Of a stretch of DNA of 64,000 bases, positions 1 through 9,400 are shown piece by piece. A model generated the notes under the pieces. The model was not told the origin of the DNA. It searched no databases and saw nothing but the letters and a program-made list of their open reading frames with translations. Every line of letters begins with the position of its first letter. The stretch's first letter is position 1. Both the position numbers and the translations under genes were made by a program. This stretch comes from Ruminococcus_C sp963590855 (GTDB lineage: Bacteria > Bacillota > Clostridia > Oscillospirales > Ruminococcaceae). Location of the stretch: positions 62,001 through 126,000 of the forward strand of contig CAVAQT010000002.1 in assembly GCA_963590855.1 (NCBI GenBank), in the 5' to 3' direction.

Positions 1-798
1 TCGGTGCAGATCAGCGGCATGAAGGTATTCTCCGGGGCGAAAATGGATGACGTGCTGCTGGATGCTGCCAGTCTGGTGCATCACGGCGACAGCATGCTCC
101 AAAGCGCCTTTTCAGAGATGATCCCGGATCGGGAGGCGCTGCGTCCTGTGGATGAATTTGTCTGCGAGGACGGGCTGGGGCTTTGCGGCTGGATCGCCAA
201 CCGGCGCGTTCTGTTCGGCGGCAGAGAGATGATGGCAAATCACAATATTGAAGGGCTGCCCACCAAGACCCGGGAAGTGGAACTGGCAGAGGGCAGCGGT
301 GATGTGCTGTACCTGTCGGTCAGCGGTGTGCTTGCGGCAATGTTCTCCATTCGGATCACGGCAGACCCGAAGGTAAAGCGTCAGATGCAGGCACTGCGCC
401 AGGAAAAGGTGGCGCTGATCCTGCGGAGCGTGGACTGCTCCGTTTCGCTGCGGCGGCTGTCGGCGCTGTTTGATTTCCCGGAGGCTTATCTCAAGATCAT
501 TCCGGCATCCATGCACCACCTGTTTCAGCGGGAAACCGGTGATCTGGGCTGCGTCAGCGCTTCGATGACAGTGGGAGACACCGGATTTGGCGCAGGTGCA
601 CTGCTTCTGGGCGCGAGACGTGTCCGCCGTGCCGCTGTTGTGGGCGTGATCCTGTTGGTGGCTGCCGGACTGTTGGGCATGTCCCTGGCGATGATCCATA
701 TTGTGACTGGCGCATATGCACAGATGACGGCTTACTTTTTCCTGATCTATCATGTGATCCTGACACTTGTCACATCCCTGGCAGTACGCATTCGATAA
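1..798 (+). CDS. P-type-ATPase-like membrane protein, C-terminal part (5' truncated by window edge)
   Basis: The reading frame is open from base 1, so the true start lies upstream of the window. The visible 265 residues resemble the end of a heavy-metal P-type ATPase: a stretch like the nucleotide-binding domain (ANRRVLFGGREMM) is followed by YLSVSGVLAAMFSIRITADPK, which matches the segment where these pumps have a beta strand and then DPLKP. The hinge motif TGDN that normally follows is not seen; LRSVDCSVS stands there. Two hydrophobic segments (about residues 210-232 and 240-260) end the protein. It may therefore be a degenerate, non-pumping relative. It ends 20 bases before the LCP gene and is probably cotranscribed with it. 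The family assignment is tentative because the N-terminal half cannot be seen. Confidence 0.55.
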   Translation, partial: SVQISGMKVFSGAKMDDVLLDAASLVHHGDSMLQSAFSEMIPDREALRPVDEFVCEDGLGLCGWIANRRVLFGGREMMANHNIEGLPTKTREVELAEGSGDVLYLSVSGVLAAMFSIRITADPKVKRQMQALRQEKVALILRSVDCSVSLRRLSALFDFPEAYLKIIPASMHHLFQRETGDLGCVSASMTVGDTGFGAGALLLGARRVRRAAVVGVILLVAAGLLGMSLAMIHIVTGAYAQMTAYFFLIYHVILTLVTSLAVRIR

Positions 799-818
799 AC
801 GGAAAGGAGTGCTTCACA

Positions 819-2432
819 GTGGAACGAAATCACAAACAGAATAATACAGACGGCGAAGAGACCATGTTCTTCCGTGCCGCAGAATCCGGAAAGCCTACGG
901 ATCAATACGATACCCAACAGCTGAACGCACGGCAGGTGCGCAATTCGGCACAGAATGGCTACCCTCAGAACGGCTATTCCCAGAACGGCTATTCCCAGAA
1001 CGGCTATTCCCAGAACGGCTACCCCCAGAATGGCTATCCCCAGAACGGCTATTCCCAGAATGGTTATCCCCAGAATGGCTATCCTCAGAACGGCTATCCC
1101 CAGAATGGCTACCCCCAGAACGGCTATCCTCAGAATGGTTATCCCCGAAACGGCTATCCAGCACAGGGACAGCGCCCGGCACAGGGCGGATACTATGCGC
1201 AGCAGGGGCGTCCGCAGGGACAATACCACCAGGGTGGTCAGCCGCCCCGGCAGCAGGCAGCGCCGCGTTACAGCGGCGGTCAGACATATCGTCAGCCGCA
1301 GCAGCGTGCACAGGGACAGAGCTATCATCAGCCCAGACGGGAAGCGCCGCGGCAGAGTCAACCCAGACAGAGTCAACCCAGACAGAGTGCACCCAGACAG
1401 AGTGCACCCAGACGGGAAGCACCGCGGCAGACGGAATCCCGGCAGCAGAGCACACCCCATAACCGTGCGCCGCGCCGCCGGCAGAAGTCGGTTTTCAGCC
1501 GTTTGCTGCGGTTGGTGCTGACGCTGGTGGTCGTGGTATTCCTGCTGTATTCCGCTATAGCTATGGTGGGCATCCTGGGCATGAACCGTGTGAGCACCGG
1601 AGACCGGACTGTCACCAGCGGCAGCATGGATGCATCGTATGTGAAAAATGTCCTGGTCATTGGCACAGATACCCGTGATCCGGACGAAGAGCGCGGCCGC
1701 TCAGACTCGATGATTTTGGTGTCTATGAACTCCAGAACCCATCAGATCTATATGACCTCTTTTATGCGTGATGCCTATGTGGAGATTCCGGGACAGGGCA
1801 GCGCCAAGCTGAATGCGGCGTATTCCTACGGCGGCCCGGAACTGCTGATGGATACCATAGAGGAAAATTTTGACGTACATATCGATGATTATGTGATGAT
1901 TACATTTGCGGCCTGCGCGGCGATGATCGATGCCGTGGGCGGCGTGGATCTGGAAATTTCCGACCGGGAGGCGGAGGCAGTCAACGAGATCCTCATCAGT
2001 GAAGTCAACGAGATCATGGGTGACGACCGGGAGGACGACCTGCTGGAAGGCGGCGGCAAGCTGAAACTGGACGGCAAGCAGGCGCTTTCCTACAGCCGTA
2101 TCCGGTATGTGGGCAATGCAGATTTTGAGCGCACCGAGCGGCAGCGCACTGTTATGAGCCAGGTGATGGGAAAGGTGAAGAGCAACCCGTTCCGGCTGTT
2201 TTCGGTGTGCATGGGTGCACTGCCAAAGATGACCACCAACATGTCGGTGCTGTCTCTGTACGGCTATGCGGTCTCTGCGCCGCTAAAGCTTGCGACCTAT
2301 GACATGGCACAGCAGCGCGTTCCGGCGGACGGCACCTATCAGGGTGCGGACATCGGCGGCGAATCGGTTTTGCAGGTGGATTTTGATGCGGCAAAGCAAC
2401 AGCTGAAAAGCACAGTATTTGCAGAAAAGTAA
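819..2432 (+). CDS. LytR-CpsA-Psr (LCP) family protein with pentapeptide-repeat cytoplasmic tail
   Basis: 537 residues. The GTG start is chosen because GGAAAGGAGT lies 8 bases upstream. Residues 45-114 are 14 tandem copies of QNG-Y-P/S, followed by a Gln/Arg/Pro-rich basic stretch with RQSQP/RQSAP repeats (about 178-196). One membrane helix (about 229-253, VLTLVVVVFLLYSAIAMVGI) leads to the LCP domain (about 275-430): NVLVIGTDTRD, the Arg/Asp-rich GRSDSMILV, SFMRDAYVEIP, and YSRIRYVGNADFERTERQR. LCP enzymes transfer teichoic-acid or polysaccharide precursors from a lipid carrier to peptidoglycan on the outer face of the membrane. The repeat region precedes the helix and should be cytoplasmic, which is unusual in length for this family. 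Confidence in the LCP call is high; the role of the tail is unknown. Confidence 0.93.
   Translation: MERNHKQNNTDGEETMFFRAAESGKPTDQYDTQQLNARQVRNSAQNGYPQNGYSQNGYSQNGYSQNGYPQNGYPQNGYSQNGYPQNGYPQNGYPQNGYPQNGYPQNGYPRNGYPAQGQRPAQGGYYAQQGRPQGQYHQGGQPPRQQAAPRYSGGQTYRQPQQRAQGQSYHQPRREAPRQSQPRQSQPRQSAPRQSAPRREAPRQTESRQQSTPHNRAPRRRQKSVFSRLLRLVLTLVVVVFLLYSAIAMVGILGMNRVSTGDRTVTSGSMDASYVKNVLVIGTDTRDPDEERGRSDSMILVSMNSRTHQIYMTSFMRDAYVEIPGQGSAKLNAAYSYGGPELLMDTIEENFDVHIDDYVMITFAACAAMIDAVGGVDLEISDREAEAVNEILISEVNEIMGDDREDDLLEGGGKLKLDGKQALSYSRIRYVGNADFERTERQRTVMSQVMGKVKSNPFRLFSVCMGALPKMTTNMSVLSLYGYAVSAPLKLATYDMAQQRVPADGTYQGADIGGESVLQVDFDAAKQQLKSTVFAEK
951..1160 (+). repeat. 15-bp tandem repeat, 14 units, in frame
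   Basis: Fourteen imperfect 15-bp units (pattern CAGAA[TC]GGCTA[TC]CC[CT]) run without interruption inside the LCP gene and encode QNGYP or QNGYS. The unit length is a multiple of three, so unit gain or loss would change tail length without breaking the frame. Third-position differences between units show some age. Confidence 0.95.
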
Positions 2433-2440
2433 AAATGTGG

Positions 2441-2485
2441 CGGCATCTTCGGGGAATGAGAAGTTCTCCGGGGATGCCGTTTTTT
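2441..2485 (+). terminator. Rho-independent terminator after the LCP gene
   Basis: CGGCATC...GATGCCG forms the base of a long hairpin whose arms extend through the inner segments with a few G-T pairs, followed by TTTTTT. A near-identical copy occurs at 3306-3350. Confidence 0.9.
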
Positions 2486-2678
2486 GTTGATAGAGAAATA
2501 TCTGTAGAAGTCAAAATAGGCAACGTCTGCTTTTGGCGTTCGCAATTTATATTCATATATATAATTATATAACGCTTGTTTTTTTACTGCATATGACCTA
2601 TAATAAAATAGAATCAAAAGATTCAGCATTTTTCCAAATTCGGAACAAATAATTTATGTAACAGAAAGGATGATTTTT

Positions 2679-3293
2679 ATGAAAACAAGAAAGGGTATTG
2701 CAATTCTTTCCGCGGCTGTGATGAGTTTGTGCGCGATGCCTATGGCATCGGTTAACGCTGCGGATGCAGCTGTTCCAGGGGATGTGGACGGCGACGGCGT
2801 TTTGACTGGACACGATGCGGCGATCGTTTCCCGTTATTTGCTGAAAGGTGACATCGAACTGACAGATGCACAATTGAAGATTGCGGATGTGAATCGGGAT
2901 GACACGGTCGATCAGACGGACGCAGATTGGATCTTTGAGAATAAAGTCTATGGACTGGGCGGCGTTTCTGAAGCGAAAGGCGGAACCGGCGGTTTAAAAT
3001 CGCATCGTTGTGCTGCTGCATTTGTCATTTCCGGACGTATGGGAGCAGGACTTCCGGTAACCATTCGTGATGAGATGCCTGCCGCAGAACAAATGGAGTC
3101 TTTCTCAGCTTCGGATTGGTTCGCCGATGACAATTCCACAACGCAGCTCCAGTATAATTTGTTGGATGTAGACGGAGACGGCGACATTAAATCCAATGAT
3201 ATTTGCTATTTGCTCAATATGAGTGCTTTTCTAGGCGCAGGCTATGATTTGGAGAATGTCTACTTTAAAAATGGACAGTATTTCTTAGGCTAA
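2679..3293 (+). CDS. Small secreted dockerin-type protein
   Basis: 204 residues from the ATG at 2679, which is preceded by AGAAAGGA with 8-base spacing; an in-frame ATG at 2670 overlaps that site and is rejected. A signal peptide (MKTRKGIAILSAAVMSL, cleavage near SVNA-A) is followed at once by two dockerin-like calcium loops, DVDGDGVLTGHDAAIVSRYL and DVNRDDTVDQTDADWIF. A third EF-hand-like loop, DVDGDGDIKSNDICYLLNM, lies near the C-terminus. Between them is about 80 residues with no recognisable catalytic domain. An N-terminal dockerin is unusual, since cellulosomal enzymes mostly carry it at the C-terminus. The protein could be a cellulosome accessory component or a calcium-binding surface protein. 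It is monocistronic between two duplicated terminators. Confidence 0.75.
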   Translation: MKTRKGIAILSAAVMSLCAMPMASVNAADAAVPGDVDGDGVLTGHDAAIVSRYLLKGDIELTDAQLKIADVNRDDTVDQTDADWIFENKVYGLGGVSEAKGGTGGLKSHRCAAAFVISGRMGAGLPVTIRDEMPAAEQMESFSASDWFADDNSTTQLQYNLLDVDGDGDIKSNDICYLLNMSAFLGAGYDLENVYFKNGQYFLG

Positions 3294-3305
3294 TTCAGAA
3301 AACGG

Positions 3306-3350
3306 CGGCATCTTCGGGGAATGAAAAGTTCTCCGGGGATGCCGTTTTTT
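3306..3350 (+). terminator. Rho-independent terminator after the small dockerin gene
   Basis: Hairpin CGGCATCTTCGGGGA / TTCTCCGGGGATGCCG plus TTTTTT. Over about 50 bases it differs from the terminator at 2441-2485 by a single base. Confidence 0.9.
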
Positions 3351-3396
3351 GTTGATAAGGCGTGTTTGGATGCTGTTCGCGGTCTGGTGCGATCCG

Positions 3397-3425
3397 TTGA
3401 CATTCCGGTGCAGAAATGTTATAAT
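3397..3425 (+). promoter_or_regulatory. Consensus housekeeping promoter of trkA-trkH
   Basis: TTGACA at 3397-3402, a 17-base spacer, and TATAAT at 3420-3425: both hexamers are perfect. Confidence 0.9.
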
Positions 3426-3502
3426 AGAATCTGTTCATTTTCAACAAAGAAACAGATTATTTTCGGGGCAATTTCTTTGCCGGTTATTGGGTGAATGCAA
3501 CT

Positions 3503-4861
3503 ATGAAAATCGTAATTATCGGAAACGGAAAGATCGGCAGCAATCTTTCTGCCATGTTGGTGCGGGAAGGCCATGATATCACCGTGGTAGACTGCAAGGA
3601 GTCCAACCTGCGGAAGGTGCAGAATACACTGGATGTGATGTGTATCGAGGGAAACGGCGCAACAGCAGAAACACAGCTGGAAGCAGGCGTCAATAAGGCG
3701 ACGCTTCTCATCGCTGCCACGCCTTATGACGAACTGAACGTGCTGTGCTGTCTGATCGGAAAGCGGCTCGGTGCGAAGAAAACCATCTCCCGGGTGCGGA
3801 TGCCGGAATATTATCAGCAGATGCACCTCATCCGGGAGGATCTGGGGCTTTCTATGGTCATCAACCCGGAGCTTTCCACTGCGGATGAGATCATGCGTGT
3901 GCTGGTGTTTCCGTCAGCGGCAAAGGTGGAGGTGTTTGGCAAGGGAAAGCTGGAACTGGTGGAATACCGTCTGCCGGACTTTCCCTGGCTGGAGGGCATC
4001 TCTCTGGTGGAGCTGTACAAAAAAATCAAGACAAAGCTGCTGATCTGCGCAGTGCAGCGGGAGGATGAGGTATTCATTCCCGGCGGCGACTTTCAGCTGC
4101 ATGCCGGAGACCGCATCCATGTGGCGGCATCGCACAAAAACATTGAACGCTTTTTCCGTGCCAGCGGCTTTATGAAGGACAAGGTAAAGACAGTCATGCT
4201 GGTGGGCGGCGGCAGAGTTTGCTATTATCTGGCGAAGCAGCTGCTGAATGTGGGCATGAAAGTCAAGATCATCGAAAAGGATCAGGAGCGCTGTGATAAG
4301 CTGGCGGAGCTGCTCCCCAAGGCAATCGTCATTTGGGGTGACGGCACGGATCAGGATCTGCTGATCGAAGAGGGTGTTCTGGATGTGGACGGCTTTGTGG
4401 CGCTCACTGGCATTGACGAGGAGAATATGATTATCTCGCTGTTTGCCAAGGACAGCACCAACGCCAAGGTTGTCACAAAGATCAGCCGGGAGAATTATAT
4501 TGACCTGGCATCAGAACTGGGGCTGGACTGTGTAGTCTCGCCGAAGATGCTGACCACAGGAAACGTGCTGAGCTATGTGCGCTCGCTGGCAAGCACTGCC
4601 GGAAGCGAGATCGAGTCGCTTTATCATCTGGTGGGCAACCAGGTGGAGGCAATCGAGTTTCGCGTCAAAGACCGGATTCCAAATCTGGTGGGCGTGCCGC
4701 TTCGGGACGTGCAGCTGAAAAAGAATATCCTGATCTGCGCTATTATCCGAAAGCGGGAGATCGTCGTGCCGGACGGCAGTGCTGTGATCGAACTGGGAGA
4801 TTCTGTGGTGATCGTTTCTAAGAAACACCATTTCTCCAGTCTGAAAGACATTCTGGACTAA
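3503..4861 (+). CDS. trkA: Trk/Ktr potassium uptake regulatory subunit TrkA
   Basis: 452 residues from ATG 3503 (GGGTGA 8 bases upstream); a GTG at 3491 would add four residues and lacks a better site. The protein is a tandem RCK array: an N-terminal Rossmann fold beginning MKIVIIGNGKIGSNLSAML (GxGxxG dinucleotide site), a TrkA-C domain near residues 140-215, a second Rossmann fold (TVMLVGGGRVCYYLAKQL) near 225, and a second TrkA-C domain ending KHHFSSLKDILD. TrkA subunits sit on the inner face of the membrane, bind NAD(H)/ATP and gate TrkH. The gene is 12 bases upstream of trkH, giving a two-gene operon from the promoter at 3397. Two TrkA domains in one chain match the enterobacterial TrkA layout rather than the single-domain KtrA. 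Confidence 0.95.
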   Translation: MKIVIIGNGKIGSNLSAMLVREGHDITVVDCKESNLRKVQNTLDVMCIEGNGATAETQLEAGVNKATLLIAATPYDELNVLCCLIGKRLGAKKTISRVRMPEYYQQMHLIREDLGLSMVINPELSTADEIMRVLVFPSAAKVEVFGKGKLELVEYRLPDFPWLEGISLVELYKKIKTKLLICAVQREDEVFIPGGDFQLHAGDRIHVAASHKNIERFFRASGFMKDKVKTVMLVGGGRVCYYLAKQLLNVGMKVKIIEKDQERCDKLAELLPKAIVIWGDGTDQDLLIEEGVLDVDGFVALTGIDEENMIISLFAKDSTNAKVVTKISRENYIDLASELGLDCVVSPKMLTTGNVLSYVRSLASTAGSEIESLYHLVGNQVEAIEFRVKDRIPNLVGVPLRDVQLKKNILICAIIRKREIVVPDGSAVIELGDSVVIVSKKHHFSSLKDILD

Positions 4862-4873
4862 GGCGGTGACGAG

Positions 4874-6319
4874 ATGAACAAAGGAATCGTACTGCATTAT
4901 CTCTCCATGGCGCTGCTTCTGGCATCGGCGCTGTTTGCTGTGCCGGCACTGGTGAGTCTGTATTATCGGGAATACTTTTTCTTGCTGATCTTTCTGTGTG
5001 TTGGAGCAGGCATGGCGCTTGTATCGCTGCCCGGTGTGCTGTATCATCCCAAGCGGCGGTATATGTTTGCCAGAGAGGGCATGGCAATCGCAGCCCTGAT
5101 GTGGCTGATCTTTTCCGCAGTGGGTGCACTGCCGTTTTATCTCAGCGGCAGCATTCCGCACTATATTGACGCGTTTTTTGAAAGTGTTTCTGGTTTTACA
5201 ACGACCGGTTCTTCCATATTGAACGATGTGGAATCCCTGTCCCACGGCATTTTGTTCTGGCGCAGCTTTACCCAATGGGTGGGCGGCATGGGCGTTCTGG
5301 TGCTCGCTATTGCTATTTTGCCGTCCACGGGAAATGCCTTGTATCTGATGCAGGCGGAGTGCCCTGGTCCTCAGGTGGGAAAGCTTGTCCCAAAGGGCAA
5401 GACCTCGGCGCTGTATCTGTATCTGATCTACGGCGGACTGACATTGATTACGGTGCTCCTGCTGTTTACTGGCGGCATGCCGTTGTTTGACAGCGTATGT
5501 CATGCCATGGGCATTGCCGGCACAGGCGGCTTTGGCGTCAAAAATGACGGCATCTCGTACTATAATTCACCCTATCTGGAGGGTGTGATTACGGTAACGG
5601 TGATTCTTTTTGGCGTCAATTTTACCATGTATTACTACCTGCTGATCCGGCGGTTTCGGGAGGTGCGGAAGAACACAGAGCTGCGTGTGTATTTTTGTGT
5701 GCTGGCGGCTGCCACCGGGTTGATTATGGTGAATATCCATCCCATTTATGAGAACGCGGGGAAGTGTTTCCGCTATGCGGTATTCCAGGTGGCTTCCATT
5801 ATGACCTCCACTGGATTTGCCACGGCGGACTATAACAACTGGCCGCTGTTTTCCCAGATGATCCTGCTGCTGCTTATGTTTATCGGTGCATGCGGTGGTT
5901 CGACCGGCGGCGGATTTAAAGTGCAGCGTTTCGTGATCCTGTGGAAGAGCGGTTTTGCTTCTCTGCGGAAGCTGGTACACCCCAATTCCGTCAATCAGGT
6001 GAAATCAGATGACAAGATTCTGCGCTCCGAGGTGCTGCAGCATGTGCTGAGCTATCTCATTTTGTACCTGGGGCTGATGCTGGTGTCATTCCTGCTGATC
6101 TCTCTGGATGATATGGATTTCGGCACGGCAGTCTCAGCGGTTATCACCAGTATCAATAATATTGGCCCCGGCATCAACCGGGTCGGGCCGATGGAGAATT
6201 TCTCGTTTCTGTCGGATTTTTCCAAGCTGGTACTTTCCGCAGATATGCTTCTAGGACGGCTGGAAATCTTTCCTATTCTGGTGATGTGCGCGCCGTCAGT
6301 TTGGCGGAAGAGCTTTTGA
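4874..6319 (+). CDS. trkH: Trk-type potassium transporter membrane subunit TrkH
   Basis: 481 residues. The ATG at 4874 follows GGCGGTGA. The chain is hydrophobic throughout with the four pore repeats of the SKT superfamily; selectivity-filter glycines can be seen in SGFTTTGSS (about residue 113), AGTGGFGVK, STGFATADY and NNIGPGIN. It ends MLLGRLEIFPILVMCAPSVW, the usual C-terminus of KtrB/TrkH proteins, so it is complete. With TrkA it forms a potassium uptake channel/transporter in the cytoplasmic membrane, used in osmotic adaptation and pH homeostasis. A strong terminator follows. Confidence 0.95.
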   Translation: MNKGIVLHYLSMALLLASALFAVPALVSLYYREYFFLLIFLCVGAGMALVSLPGVLYHPKRRYMFAREGMAIAALMWLIFSAVGALPFYLSGSIPHYIDAFFESVSGFTTTGSSILNDVESLSHGILFWRSFTQWVGGMGVLVLAIAILPSTGNALYLMQAECPGPQVGKLVPKGKTSALYLYLIYGGLTLITVLLLFTGGMPLFDSVCHAMGIAGTGGFGVKNDGISYYNSPYLEGVITVTVILFGVNFTMYYYLLIRRFREVRKNTELRVYFCVLAAATGLIMVNIHPIYENAGKCFRYAVFQVASIMTSTGFATADYNNWPLFSQMILLLLMFIGACGGSTGGGFKVQRFVILWKSGFASLRKLVHPNSVNQVKSDDKILRSEVLQHVLSYLILYLGLMLVSFLLISLDDMDFGTAVSAVITSINNIGPGINRVGPMENFSFLSDFSKLVLSADMLLGRLEIFPILVMCAPSVWRKSF

Positions 6320-6360
6320 AAAATGTGTTCCGGCGAATCCGAAAAAGTGGATATATAGAA

Positions 6361-6407
6361 AAACAGCGATACTCCAAATCCAAGGAGTATCGCTGTTTGT
6401 TTTTCTT
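6361..6407 (+). terminator. Bidirectional terminator between trkH and purL
   Basis: AAACAGCGATACTCC and GGAGTATCGCTGTTT form a 15-bp perfect stem with an 8-base loop; a T-rich run follows on the plus strand and an A run precedes it, so it can serve both convergent genes. Confidence 0.9.
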
Positions 6408-6427
6408 TCAAAGGGGCAATGGAGCAA

Positions 6428-9400
6428 TTACTTGAAGTAAGCGACACCGCTCTCGAAGATCTTCTGATCCTTTTCGCCCGGTACGTTCCGGTACAAATTC
6501 TGACCGATACGCTCGCTGTGTCCCATCTTGCCCAAAACTCTGCCGTCCGGAGAGGTGATACCCTCGATCGCCATCATGGAGGTATTGGGGTTGAAGTGGA
6601 TGTCCATGGTCGGGTTGCCATCCATGTCTACATACTGGGTCGCGATCTGACCGTTCTTTGCCATGTCTGCCAGCAGCTCCGGCGGCGCAACAAAGCGTCC
6701 TTCACCGTGGGAAATGGCTACGGTGTGCACATCGTCTACCTCGGTGCCGTACAGCCACGGGGACTTGTTGGAAGCGATGCGTGTCCGAACCAGCATGGAC
6801 TGGTGGCGCGCAATGGTGTTGAAGGTCAGTGTGGGAGATACGTTGGTCATGTCCATGATCTCGCCAAAGGGTACTAAGCCCAGTTTTACCAGTGCCTGGA
6901 AGCCGTTGCAGATACCCAGCATCAGACCGTCGCGGTTCTTCAGCAGGTCGTGTACAGCATCCATGATCCGCGGATTGCGGAAGAATGCGGTGATGAACTT
7001 ACCGCTGCCCTCCGGCTCATCGCCGCCGCTGAAGCCGCCGGGGATCATGATGATCTGTGCCTGGCGTACCATAGCGGCAAAGGTGGTGATAGAGTCTTCC
7101 ATTGCTGCTGCGGAGAGGTTGCGGACGATAAAGGTCTGGGGTCTTGCACCGGCGCGTTCAAAGACACGTGCAGTGTCGTATTCGCAGTTTGTGCCGGGGA
7201 ATACCGGGATGAGGACGCGGGGCTGTGCGCTCTTGATCGAAGCGGACAGAGTGGTCTTTCTCGGATAGGACAGCTTTTCCGGAACTTCCGTGGTAGTCTT
7301 GATGCGGCACGGGAATACCGGTTCCAGCTTCTTTTCCCAGACAGCCAGGAGCTTGTCCAGCTGGAGCGTGAACTTCGGGCAGACGATCTCCGGGTTTTCG
7401 CTGGTAGAACCGATCACGTCCTCGCCCTCCTCTGCATCGCCGCAGAGTTCCAGCAGGAAGCCGCCGCAGCAGGGCTGGAACAGCTCTGCGTCTGTCAGCT
7501 GGCGGTCAAAGGTGAAGCCGATGCCGTTGCCGAAGCACATCTTTGCGATACCCTCAGCGACGCCGCCGTAGTCGATGACCCAGCCGGCACGGATGCGTCC
7601 GGCAGCGATCATTGCCTCGACCTTGTCGAAGGTGGCGCGGATGCTCTCAAAGCTGGGGATGCCGTTTTCGTCGGTCTCCGGACGGAGCATCACGACCTTG
7701 TCTCCTGCCTGCTTGAACTCGGTGGAGACCACCTTGTCTGCCTTGGCAGTGGAAACCGCAAAGGATACCAGTGTCGGCGGTACGTCGATGTTTTCAAAAG
7801 TACCGGACATGGAGTCCTTGCCGCCGATAGAGCCGCAGGACAGTTCCAGCTGTGCCTTGAATGCGCCCAGCAGTGCAGCCATAGGCTTGCCCCAGCGCTT
7901 AGGGTCGTTCTGGGTGCGCTCGAAGTATTCCTGGAAGGTCAGCCAGCAGTGATGCCAGCTGCCGCCTGCTGCAACCACCTTGGCAATGGAAGTGATGACC
8001 GCATCCATTGCGCCCAGGTACGGGTTGCGCTCGCTGACGGTGGGATTATAGCCCCATGCCATGAGGGAGCAGGTGTTGGTCTCGCCCTTGAGTACCGGGA
8101 TCTTGGCAGCCATCGCCTGGGACGGAGACAGCTGGTATACGCCGCCGAAGGGCATCAGGACAGTGCCAGCGCCGATGGTGGAGTCAAACTTTTCGATCAG
8201 ACCCTTTTGCGAGCAGATGTTCAGGCTGGACAGCAGCTCTGTCCATGCGTCTGCACTGTCAGTGAGGGTGGATTCTGCTGCCGGCTGCGGTGCTTCAATG
8301 GCGATGCCGGTGTGCTTTGCTGCACCGTTGGAGTTCAGGAACTCACGGGACAGGTCAACGATGGTGTTGCCGTTCCAGTGCATTCGCAGTCTCGGCTCAG
8401 CCTGGACGGTCGCTACAATGGTAGCTTCCAGGTTTTCCTTGCCGGCTTCCTTGATGAACTTGTCTGCATCTTCCGCAGCGACAACCACAGCCATACGCTC
8501 CTGCGATTCGCTGATGGCGATCTCTGTGCCGTCCAGACCGTCGTACTTCTTCGGTACGGCATTCAGGTCGATCTCCAGACCGTCGGTCAGTTCGCCGATG
8601 GCAACGGAAACACCACCTGCGCCGAAGTCGTTGCAGCGCTTGATCATCTGTGTTACGGTCGGGTTGCGGAACAGACGCTGGAGTTTGCGCTCTTCCGGTG
8701 CATTACCCTTCTGTACCTCTGCGCCGCAGTGACCCAGGGACTCTACGGTGTGGGACTTGGAAGAACCGGTCGCACCGCCGCAGCCATCGCGGCCGGTCTT
8801 GCCGCCCAGGAGGATGACGATGTCACCCGGCACAGGCGCTTCCCGGCGGATGTTGGATGCCGGAGCGGCACCCAGCACGGCGCCGATCTCCATGCGCTTT
8901 GCCATATAGCCCGGATGGTATACCTCAGCAACATGACCAGTCGCCAGACCGATCTGGTTGCCGTAAGAGCTGTAGCCGTTGGCTGCACCGACAGTGATCT
9001 TTCTCTGGGGCAGCTTGCCGGCGATGGTATCTTCTACCGGAACCAGCGGATTTGCCGCACCGGTGACGCGCATTGCCTGGTATACATAGGAACGTCCGGA
9101 CAGCGGGTCACGGATCGCACCGCCGAGACAGGTCGCCGCACCGCCGAAAGGTTCGATCTCGGTGGGGTGGTTGTGGGTCTCGTTCTTGAACATGAGGATC
9201 CAGTCCTCTTCCTTGCCGTCGATGTCCACCTTGATCTTGACGGAGCATGCGTTGATCTCTTCGCTCTCGTCCAGATCGTTCAGCTTGCCGTCTGCCTTCA
9301 GCTTTTTGGCAGCGATGGTTGCCAGATCCATGAGGGTCATGGGCTTTTCGCCTCTGCCCAGTTCCTGGCGGACGGTGCAGTATGCGTCATAGGTGTCCTT

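Noticed and set aside
951..1160. Regular short repeats suggesting a CRISPR array.
   Set aside because: The 15-bp units are contiguous, without spacers, and in frame with the LCP gene.
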